From positions 1 to 12,735 of the forward strand of contig CAMLRA010000121.1 of the NCBI GenBank assembly GCA_946482325.1: a stretch of 12,735 bases of DNA, in the 5' to 3' direction. Of this stretch, positions 7,111-12,735 are shown piece after piece. The position numbers and the translations under genes are program-made. The notes below the pieces were generated by a model. The model was not told the origin of the DNA and did no database searches. It saw only the letters and a list, made by a program, of their open reading frames with translations. Source of the stretch: an uncultured Chromatiaceae bacterium (GTDB taxonomy: Bacteria > Pseudomonadota > Gammaproteobacteria > Enterobacterales > Alteromonadaceae). The number at the start of each line of letters is the position of its first letter. Position 1 is the first letter of the stretch.

Positions 7111-7758
7111 TCAACGTAAAATATCTAACAGCGCCGGCAGGTTGTCGATAACAGCATGCGGCGCAAAAGGCGCAAATTCCTGATGCCCATGCACGCCGTG
7201 TGTCACGCCAATCCGGTGCATGCCAATACTATGCGCCATCATCAGGTCGTAGCGGGAATCGCCAATCATCACAGCCTGCTGCGGCGTCAGTTGTAGCTGG
7301 TTCAGTATATGTTCCAGCATTTGTGGATGCGGTTTGCTTTGCGCCTCATCCGAACAGCGGCTGGTAACAAAATGATGCCCGGTCTTCGTTTCACTGAACA
7401 TCCGGTCCAGACCACGACGCGCTTTGCCTGTTGCTACAGCTAACTGATAGCCACGCTGCCGTAATGTGCTGAATACATGTTCTGCGCCGTCGAGCAGTGG
7501 CGTTGGTGTGCGGTCAACATTGCTGTAGACATCTTTATAGTGTTCCGACAGTAGTTCGCGCTCTGCAGCCGAACTCTGCGGAAACAAAGTTTTAAAAGCC
7601 GGGTCCAGCGACAAGCCGATAATTTGTTTGGCCGCATGCTCTGTTGGTACCGGCAACGCCAACCGCTGCGCGGCAATCCGTACTGAGTTGACAATCTTGG
7701 CAATGGAATCCATCACAGTGCCATCCCAGTCGAAAATCACTACTTTGACATCTTGCAT
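7111..7758 (-). CDS. HAD-IA family phosphatase (phosphoglycolate phosphatase-like)
   Basis: This is a haloacid-dehalogenase superfamily hydrolase that probably removes phosphate from a small metabolite; the substrate cannot be told from sequence. All four motifs are present in the 215-residue protein. The nucleophile Asp10 and acid/base Asp12 are in FDWDGT, Thr110 in ATGK, Lys142 in SKPHP, and the Mg-binding Asp167 and Asp171 in GDSRYD. The stretch between motifs I and II has the size of the alpha-helical cap of subclass IA. It starts 13 bases after rluC with a poor ribosome site, so it is probably co-transcribed and coupled to rluC. An HAD gene beside rluC is also found in Pseudomonas from memory; E. 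coli lacks it here. A gph-type symbol is not justified. Confidence 0.88.
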   Translation of the reverse strand: MQDVKVVIFDWDGTVMDSIAKIVNSVRIAAQRLALPVPTEHAAKQIIGLSLDPAFKTLFPQSSAAERELLSEHYKDVYSNVDRTPTPLLDGAEHVFSTLRQRGYQLAVATGKARRGLDRMFSETKTGHHFVTSRCSDEAQSKPHPQMLEHILNQLQLTPQQAVMIGDSRYDLMMAHSIGMHRIGVTHGVHGHQEFAPFAPHAVIDNLPALLDILR

Positions 7759-7771
7759 ACAGGAAACTGCC

Positions 7772-8728
7772 CTACTTCTTTTTAACCAGCTTAGTCAGAA
7801 TTTGACTCAAGGCTTTATCCAACGGCGCTTCAAACGTCAGGCGTTGACCAGACACCGGATGTTCAAAACTAATGAGTTTTGCATGCAAGAACAACCGGTT
7901 GAGGCCCAGTCCATTCATCTGACCGGTAAATTCGTTGTCGCCATATTTATCATCACAGGCAATCGGATGACCGTTACAAGCCGTATGGACACGGATTTGG
8001 TGCGTCCGTCCCGTCACCGGAAACGCTTCTAACAAAGTGCCTTCCTCATAACGTTGCAGCACTTTAAAACGGGTTTCCGACGGTTTGCCATCGCGCTCGT
8101 CGACACGCACAATCCGCTCACCACTTTGTAAGGTGTTCTTTTTCAGTGGCTCTGTAACTTTTTTGATTTTGCCATCCCATTGGCCGGCCACGAGTGCCCA
8201 GTATTTTTTCTCGACCACTTTTAAGCGCAACTGCTCATGCAACGCGGTCAGGATTGAACGTTTTTTTGCGATTAACAGACAGCCCGAGGTATCGCGGTCC
8301 AACCGGTGCACCAGCTCTAAGAACTTCGCCTGTGGCCGCAGTGCGCGCAGTGCTTCGATAGCACCAAACTGTAAACCGCTGCCACCATGCACCGCCATGC
8401 CGGTTGGCTTGTTTAATACAATCAACTCGTTGTCTTCGTACAAAATGTGCGATTCAAGCGTTTTGACTGCTGTCAGTTTGACTGACACCGGGTCTGCCTC
8501 CGCAGCCACAACCATCGGCGGCACCCGGACCTGATCGCCAGCCTGTAATTTATATTCAGGTTTGATCCGGCCTTTATTGACCCGGACTTCTCCTTTGCGC
8601 AACACCCGGTAAATCACGCTTTTGGGTACACCTTTGAGGCGCGCCAGCAGAAAATTGTCGATGCGTTGACCGGCGAATTCTACATCTACATCAATAAATT
8701 GCACCGGGGTTTTTCTTTCATCAGTCAT
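7772..8728 (-). CDS. rluC: 23S rRNA pseudouridine synthase RluC
   Basis: RluC converts uridines 955, 2504 and 2580 of 23S rRNA (E. coli numbering) to pseudouridine, close to the peptidyl transferase centre. The 318-residue protein has an N-terminal S4 RNA-binding domain (about residues 20-70, GQRIDNFLLARLKGVPKS and the GEVRVN segment). The RluA-family catalytic domain follows, with the nucleophile Asp144 in HRLDRDTSG. Further conserved blocks are NKPTGMAVHGG, TGRTHQIRVH and GLNRLFLHA. These match E. coli RluC closely, including the Asp position, and set it apart from RluA and RluD. The ATG at 8728 has no clear Shine-Dalgarno site. It is divergent from rne, as in E. coli, and leads a two-gene unit with the HAD phosphatase. 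Confidence 0.96.
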   Translation of the reverse strand: MTDERKTPVQFIDVDVEFAGQRIDNFLLARLKGVPKSVIYRVLRKGEVRVNKGRIKPEYKLQAGDQVRVPPMVVAAEADPVSVKLTAVKTLESHILYEDNELIVLNKPTGMAVHGGSGLQFGAIEALRALRPQAKFLELVHRLDRDTSGCLLIAKKRSILTALHEQLRLKVVEKKYWALVAGQWDGKIKKVTEPLKKNTLQSGERIVRVDERDGKPSETRFKVLQRYEEGTLLEAFPVTGRTHQIRVHTACNGHPIACDDKYGDNEFTGQMNGLGLNRLFLHAKLISFEHPVSGQRLTFEAPLDKALSQILTKLVKKK

Positions 8729-8750
8729 GCGTATTTGCTGCTACATTTAG

Positions 8751-8764
8751 GTTGCTAATGCAAC
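8751..8764. repeat. Short inverted repeat near the rluC start
   Basis: GTTGC-TAAT-GCAAC is a perfect 5-bp inverted repeat around 4 bases, 22 bases upstream of the rluC ATG. It overlaps the -35 box of the candidate upstream rne promoter. It could be an operator or a small hairpin in the rluC leader; the arms are too short to decide. Confidence 0.35.
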
Positions 8765-8781
8765 TTAATTAATGGGATAAT
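8752..8781 (+). promoter_or_regulatory. Candidate upstream rne promoter
   Basis: TTGCTA (8752-8757) and GATAAT (8776-8781) are 18 bases apart, matching four and five of six consensus bases. A start near 8788 would give an rne leader of about 435 bases, of the same order as the long leader known in E. coli. Confidence 0.4.
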
Positions 8782-8920
8782 CGACCCGCTAATTGAGCCA
8801 AAATGGCCGTTAGGGCGCTCAGAAAGACGTAAGAGAAGCTGTGAGGCACCGGTCGGGACGCAGATCATACCGAATCCGTGGTGAAAACCAACGATTTTAT
8901 CTTCCCCGCCAACGAATAAT

Positions 8921-8975
8921 GCTCTGTGCAACCAGTAATGTGCGTAATTTATTACTGTTCGAAGCACGACACAGC
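8921..8975 (+). promoter_or_regulatory. Nested stem-loop in rne leader
   Basis: CAGTAAT (8933-8939) and ATTACTG (8951-8957) form a perfect 7-bp stem on an 11-base, partly U-rich loop. Outside it, GCTCTGTGC (8921-8929) can pair imperfectly with the segment ending CACAGC at 8975, extending the helix with internal bulges. A small TGGT-GAAA-ACCA hairpin lies just upstream (8878-8889). The pairings are read by eye. A link to the RNase E autoregulation element of enterobacteria is inference. Confidence 0.45.
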
Positions 8976-9065
8976 TGCCAGTTAACTGAGCAACATATAA
9001 AAAAGTAAAGCTATAACGCAACGCTGACGCGATGTGTGCAGATTCTCAATGAATGCCGGCCTGGC

Positions 9066-9095
9066 CTGACAACCCTGTTCGCGTTCTGTTTTAAA
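9066..9095 (+). promoter_or_regulatory. Candidate proximal rne promoter
   Basis: CTGACA (9066-9071) and TTTAAA (9090-9095) are 18 bases apart, with five and four matches to consensus. A start near 9102 would give a leader of about 120 bases that skips the stem-loop at 8921-8975. E. coli rne also has more than one promoter. Confidence 0.3.
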
Positions 9096-9129
9096 AACAA
9101 TTGATAATTAAATCGATTTTCAAGCATTC

Positions 9130-9143
9130 CAGTCGGGAGACTG
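9130..9143 (+). other. Hairpin followed by U-rich run in the rne leader
   Basis: CAGTC-GGGA-GACTG is a 5-bp stem with a GGGA tetraloop, followed after two bases by a run of T and then ATAT. It sits 80 bases before the rne ATG. The stem is short for a terminator. The single-stranded U-rich stretch next to it would suit an RNase E contact or cleavage site. Confidence 0.35.
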
Positions 9144-9223
9144 CATTTTTATATGTTTGACGTTATCTGACACGCATAGATTGTGCGCGCTGTTGTTGTG
9201 GCTGAATGCAAGAGTCAGACACA

Positions 9224-12200
9224 ATGAAAAGAATGCTCATTAATGCAACGCAGGAAGAAGAAATCCGCGTTGCGCTGGTCGATGGCCAGAAATTATACGA
9301 CCTGGATATCGAAAGCCCAGGTCACGAACAGAAAAAAGCTAATATTTACAAAGGCAAAATCACCCGGGTTGAGCCAAGCCTGGAAGCAGCTTTCGTCGAT
9401 TACGGCGCTGAGCGGCACGGTTTTCTGCCATTAAAAGAAATTTCCCGCGAATATTTCCCTTCAGGTTATTCTTTCGACGGTCGCCCGAACATCAAAGAAG
9501 TGGTGCGCGAAGGCCAGGAAGTCATCATTCAGATCGATAAAGAAGAACGTGGCCAAAAAGGCGCCGCGCTCACGACTTTTATCAGTCTGGCTGGTTCTTA
9601 CCTGGTGCTGATGCCAAATAACCCACGGGCTGGTGGTATTTCCCGCCGTATTGAAGGTGACGAACGGCAGGAATTAAAAGACTCTTTAGGCCAGCTCGAA
9701 ATGCCAGATGGCATGGGACTGATTGTCCGCACTGCTGGTGTTGGCAAATCTTACGAAGAGTTGGATTACGACTTAAAAGCGCTGATGAAACATTGGTCAG
9801 CTATCACCACAGAAGCACAAAACCGCCCTGCACCATTCCTGATCCATCAGGAAAGCAACGTGGTGTTTCGCGCTATTCGCGATTATCTGCGCCGCGATGT
9901 CGGCGAGATTTTGATCGACAACCCGCGTATTTTTGAAGAAGCCAAACTCTATATCCAGCAGTTCCGCCCGGACTTCGCTCATCGCGTGAAAATGTATCAG
10001 GGCGAAACGCCGCTGTTTATGCATTATCAAATCGAAACACAGATTGAATCGGCATTCCGTCGTGAAGTACGCCTGCCAAGTGGCGGCTCTATCGTGATCG
10101 ATTCAACCGAAGCATTAACCGCCATCGATATCAACTCATCGAAAGCGACCAAAGGCGGCGACATCGAAGAAACCGCTTTTAATACCAACCTGGAAGCTGC
10201 CGACGAAATCGCCCGCCAGTTACGCCTGCGTGACCTGGGTGGTCTGATCGTTATCGATTTCATCGATATGACGCCGGTTCGCCACCAACGTGAAGTGGAA
10301 AACCGCTTAAAAGAAGCCGTGAAACAAGACCGCGCCCGCGTGCAAATTGGTCGCATCTCCCGCTTTGGTCTGCTGGAAATGTCACGTCAGCGCCTGCGTC
10401 CGTCATTAGGCGAATCGGCGACGCATGTCTGCCCACGCTGCCATGGCCGCGGTACTATTCGCAGCACTGAGTCATCAGCATTGTCTATCTTACGTTTAAT
10501 CGAAGAAGAAGCGATTAAGGACAACACCAGCCAGATCCATGCGCAGGTACCGGTGTCTGTCGCCACTTATCTGATGAACGAAAAACGCGAATCGATCCGC
10601 CGGATTGAAGCCCGTCATGGCATTCGTATCTTCATTATTCCAAATGAGCATTACGAGACACCACATTACGAAGTGACGCGTATTCGTATTGACGAAGAAA
10701 TTGAAGAATCGAGCTACAACCTGGTGAAAGCGCCGGCAGTGACCAATACGCTGTATCACCCGGTGTCTGATGCCGTGAAAGAAAAACCGGCGATTGCTGC
10801 GATTTCGATGACTGAAGCACCAGCACCAACAGCCGCGCCATTAGTTAAAACGGAAGCGGCACCTGTGGCCCCGGTTGCTACCGAGTCTGGCCTGTTGGCG
10901 AAAGTCAGTGCTTTCTTTAAATCGCTGTTTGGCGCACCAGCACCTGCGCCAGAAGTGAAAGCAGAGGCACCACAACGCCGGCAGAATAACCGTGACAGTC
11001 GCAATCGTCGTGGTGGCCGTGATAACCGCGATGGCCGCAGCGATAACCGTCAGGACAACCGCGACGGTCAAAAACGCCGTGCTGAGCAGGATGACAGTCG
11101 TAACGACAACCGTCAGCCACGCCAGGATCGCAACGACAAACCGCGTAACGCCCGTCCAGAGCAAAAAGCTGACCGGCCAGAACGTGCCGAACGTCCGGAG
11201 CGCGCCGAGCGTCCAGAACGCACTGAACGTCTGGATAAAAAGCCGCAGGCAGAAAAAGCCCCGCGTCCGGCGCCAGTGGTTGATGCTGATGATGAAATCC
11301 CTTCATCCAGCAAAGTGGCTGAACGTCGGCAGCGCCGCAATATGCGCAAATCCGTGCGCCTTGATAAGCAGCAACAGGCCGAACAAGGTGTAGAAACAGA
11401 ACTGCAGGTCGTTGCAGAACCTGTTGCCGTGGTCGTAGCTCCGGCTGAACAGCCAGTAGTTGCAGTTGCAACTGATATCGCCGCTGAGCCAATCGCAACT
11501 GACATCAGCGCTGAAGCTTCGGACAACCAGACGGAAGCAGCTGATGCAACAAATGGTGAGAATCGCAGCCGTAGCCGCCGTTCGCCACGCCATTTACGCG
11601 CCGCGGGTCAAAAACGCAAAAAAGAGCAGCAACAAGGCGAAACCGACGATGCTGTTGATGCCCGTTACCCGGAAGAAGATGTAGTCAATGCCGAACAGCA
11701 ATTAGACTTGCCAATCACTGTTGAATCAACAGCTGTTGCAAATACAGAAGTTGTTGTGTCGGCTGTGGAAGAAGTCGTAGTGGCGGATGCACCAGTTGCT
11801 GACGCTGCACCGACAAAACCACGCCGTCAACGTCAGCGCGAACCCAAAGTGGTAGAAGCCGCTGAAGTTGCAGTGACAGAAGTTGTAACGACAGAAGTTG
11901 TAGCAACTGAACCTGCGGTTGAAGCGGTCATTGCCGCAGCACCAGTAGCACCGGCCGAGCAAGTTGTTGCAACCGCAGCAGTCGCTGAGACTGAAGTTGC
12001 TACCCCCGTAGTAACCGTAGCCGAAGCAGCCGCTCAACCTGAGCTTGCTGTTGCACCGGAGCAAACTGCGGTGGTTGAAGCTGCGGTAGTCGAAGTTGCT
12101 GCAGAACAAGCCCCTGCACCAGCGCCGGTGGAGGTGCCAGCCAAGGCGCCGGCAAAAGCCAACCGTTATGGTAATATGGTGGTGGCCACTATGACTAAAC

Positions 12201-12346
12201 CCGTTGCTGTAGTTGACGACAGTCCTGCAGTAGTGCCGCAAGGCGTGCAATATGAAGTGAAAGCCACTGTCGAAGGCACAGCAGGTTCTGCCTCAGCCCG
12301 CCAGTCAGCGGTTGCGCCTATGACGAAGCCGCCTTCAGTCGAGTGA
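9224..12346 (+). CDS. rne: Ribonuclease E
   Basis: RNase E is the main endonuclease for mRNA decay and rRNA/tRNA processing and the scaffold of the membrane-bound degradosome. I start at the ATG giving [10 protein letters not shown], which matches E. coli and has AAGAG upstream; an in-frame ATG six codons earlier is less likely. The 1040 residues hold an S1 domain (about 35-120), the catalytic Asp302 (TAIDIN) and Asp345 (IDFIDM), and the zinc link CPRC at 403-406. The C-terminal half is low-complexity scaffold. It has an amphipathic membrane-binding helix at about 555-570 ([16 protein letters not shown]), an Arg-rich stretch at about 585-720, an RRSPRHLR motif at 785-792 as in E. coli AR2, and an Ala/Val/Glu-rich run to about 980. 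It ends in a tail with two MTKP motifs, where E. coli binds PNPase. It lies alone, divergent from rluC. Confidence 0.97.
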   Translation: MKRMLINATQEEEIRVALVDGQKLYDLDIESPGHEQKKANIYKGKITRVEPSLEAAFVDYGAERHGFLPLKEISREYFPSGYSFDGRPNIKEVVREGQEVIIQIDKEERGQKGAALTTFISLAGSYLVLMPNNPRAGGISRRIEGDERQELKDSLGQLEMPDGMGLIVRTAGVGKSYEELDYDLKALMKHWSAITTEAQNRPAPFLIHQESNVVFRAIRDYLRRDVGEILIDNPRIFEEAKLYIQQFRPDFAHRVKMYQGETPLFMHYQIETQIESAFRREVRLPSGGSIVIDSTEALTAIDINSSKATKGGDIEETAFNTNLEAADEIARQLRLRDLGGLIVIDFIDMTPVRHQREVENRLKEAVKQDRARVQIGRISRFGLLEMSRQRLRPSLGESATHVCPRCHGRGTIRSTESSALSILRLIEEEAIKDNTSQIHAQVPVSVATYLMNEKRESIRRIEARHGIRIFIIPNEHYETPHYEVTRIRIDEEIEESSYNLVKAPAVTNTLYHPVSDAVKEKPAIAAISMTEAPAPTAAPLVKTEAAPVAPVATESGLLAKVSAFFKSLFGAPAPAPEVKAEAPQRRQNNRDSRNRRGGRDNRDGRSDNRQDNRDGQKRRAEQDDSRNDNRQPRQDRNDKPRNARPEQKADRPERAERPERAERPERTERLDKKPQAEKAPRPAPVVDADDEIPSSSKVAERRQRRNMRKSVRLDKQQQAEQGVETELQVVAEPVAVVVAPAEQPVVAVATDIAAEPIATDISAEASDNQTEAADATNGENRSRSRRSPRHLRAAGQKRKKEQQQGETDDAVDARYPEEDVVNAEQQLDLPITVESTAVANTEVVVSAVEEVVVADAPVADAAPTKPRRQRQREPKVVEAAEVAVTEVVTTEVVATEPAVEAVIAAAPVAPAEQVVATAAVAETEVATPVVTVAEAAAQPELAVAPEQTAVVEAAVVEVAAEQAPAPAPVEVPAKAPAKANRYGNMVVATMTKPVAVVDDSPAVVPQGVQYEVKATVEGTAGSASARQSAVAPMTKPPSVE
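11174..11230 (+). repeat. RPERAE tandem repeat within rne
   Basis: Three 18-base units encode [12 protein letters not shown] and RPERTE, followed by a final Arg, inside the RNase E scaffold (residues about 651-669). The codons differ between copies (CCA/CCG, GAA/GAG, CGT/CGC), so the repeat is older than a recent slippage or is kept at the protein level. It adds alternating charge to the Arg-rich RNA-binding stretch. Confidence 0.8.
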
Positions 12347-12362
12347 TCTGTTGATAAATAAC

Positions 12363-12391
12363 AAGAGCCAGCAATTGCTGGCTCTTTTTTT
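12363..12391 (+). terminator. Rho-independent terminator of rne
   Basis: AAGAGCCAGC and GCTGGCTCTT form a perfect 10-bp stem on an AATT loop, followed by further T residues to 12391. It starts 16 bases after the rne stop. On the minus strand the stem is followed by GTTATTT, so it may also stop the converging pldB transcript. Confidence 0.93.
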
Positions 12392-12442
12392 ATCTGGGTT
12401 TTAGCGCATTGTGGTCACGCCCTATCTCGGCTTCGCACCCGA

Positions 12443-12735
12443 CTATTTATCTCCGGCAAAAAACGCGATGATTTTCTGCAGTGCCAGATCACGATGATGA
12501 TCCGCTTCAAATAACAGCTCATGCTTTGCGCCAGTAAATGTTTCGACTTTTCCACCGGTGCATAGCGATCCTAATTCCTGACAGAACTGCTGCTGCGCGC
12601 TGTTACTGACGGCTTGCTCAGCGCCGGATTGCAACATCAGCACCGGCGTTTTAATTTGTCGGGCTAACTGCGGCATTTGCTCTGCAACAGAACAGGCCTG
12701 TGACAACCATGCCCAGGTCGGACCGCCAAGCTGAA
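12443..12735 (-). CDS. pldB: Lysophospholipase L2-like alpha/beta hydrolase, C-terminal part
   Basis: This is the last 96 residues of a gene that enters from the right edge, so its start is outside the window. The frame stays open to 12735, reading GGPTWAW, KTPVLMLQSGAEQAV and GAKHELLFE before the TAG at 12443. From memory these match the C-terminus of E. coli PldB (GGPT, LLLQAEEERVV, GAYHEILFE). PldB removes the acyl chain from lysophospholipids at the inner membrane. The His in GAKHELLFE is the expected triad histidine. The Glu in SGAEQAV sits where many relatives have the triad Asp, and E. coli PldB seems to have Glu there too. It converges on rne with 96 bases between stops. The nucleophile serine is not visible here, so the family call is stronger than the substrate call. 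Confidence 0.82.
   Translation of the reverse strand, partial: QLGGPTWAWLSQACSVAEQMPQLARQIKTPVLMLQSGAEQAVSNSAQQQFCQELGSLCTGGKVETFTGAKHELLFEADHHRDLALQKIIAFFAGDK

Larger units (their letters stand above)
8729..9223. other. Divergent rluC–rne intergenic region with long rne leader
   Basis: These 495 bases separate the divergent rluC and rne starts and hold no convincing gene. An 88-codon minus-strand open frame at 8755-9021 has no ribosome site or recognisable domain, and I do not accept it. The region carries candidate rne promoters near 8752 and 9066, an inverted repeat at 8751-8764 and stem-loops at 8921-8975 and 9130-9143. In enterobacteria the rne mRNA has a leader of about 360 nucleotides through which RNase E controls its own mRNA. 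The length and structure here are compatible with such a leader, but that is inference. Confidence 0.6.

Noticed and set aside
8755..9021. An 88-codon minus-strand open frame in the rluC–rne gap
   Set aside because: It has no ribosome site and no recognisable domain. It runs antisense to the candidate rne leader and ends near the rluC promoter region. A structured conserved leader can leave a chance open frame of this size.
11690..12160. Val/Ala/Glu-rich repeats as a possible mobile or surface-protein insertion in rne
   Set aside because: Similar Ala/Val/Glu-rich low-complexity sequence is present in the same part of E. coli RNase E, so it is normal scaffold sequence.
10841..12250. Long minus-strand open frames opposite the rne scaffold
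   Set aside because: They are mirror frames of the GC-rich, low-complexity Ala/Val/Glu/Arg coding of RNase E. Their translations are compositionally odd and have no start signals.
1..12735. Search for CRISPR arrays, insertion sequences, tRNA genes, toxin-antitoxin or defence genes
   Set aside because: I saw no spaced direct repeats, transposase, tRNA-like cloverleaf or defence-type proteins. All substantial coding is accounted for by conserved housekeeping genes.

Overview
This window is an ordinary chromosomal housekeeping region of a gammaproteobacterium with mid-range GC. The gene set and order match the well-known rne–rluC–yceF–yceD–rpmF–plsX–fab neighbourhood of Gammaproteobacteria. Protein details (the RNase E scaffold with an RRSPRHLR arginine-rich motif, E. 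coli-like FabF/FabH/FabD active sites, the E. coli-type L32) fit an Alteromonadales-like lineage, perhaps near Rheinheimera or Alishewanella. That genus-level guess is inference from general resemblance only.

Layout. Bases 1-179 hold no supported gene, only the terminator that ends the fab operon. Bases 180-6333, all on the minus strand, form one fatty-acid/phospholipid and ribosome operon transcribed as yceD, rpmF, plsX, fabH, fabD, fabG, acpP, fabF. rpmF encodes only 54 residues, and I found it by reading between yceD and plsX. A strong minus-strand promoter sits directly on the yceD start codon. A possible extra promoter lies before acpP, and a terminator-like hairpin lies between acpP and fabF. 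Bases 6334-6476 are a compact divergent promoter region. maf/yceF runs rightward (6477-7082) and converges on a leftward pair, rluC then a HAD phosphatase (8728-7111). A 495-base divergent gap (8729-9223) holds the rne leader, which has potential stem-loops. rne (9224-12346) encodes a full-length RNase E with a degradosome scaffold and ends at a strong terminator. The window closes inside a leftward pldB-like lysophospholipase gene.

Function. PlsX, FabH, FabD, FabG, AcpP and FabF supply acyl-ACP and acyl-phosphate for membrane lipid synthesis. YceD, L32 and RluC act on the large ribosomal subunit, and RNase E processes rRNA and mRNA. The cluster therefore joins membrane synthesis with ribosome production. 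Maf/YceF and the HAD protein are probable nucleotide or phosphometabolite clean-up enzymes.

I found no sign of mobile DNA, CRISPR, tRNA, rRNA or an undescribed multi-gene system. The points worth a second look are regulatory: a near-leaderless yceD transcript, back-to-back overlapping promoters, an acpP/fabF attenuator and the structured rne leader.
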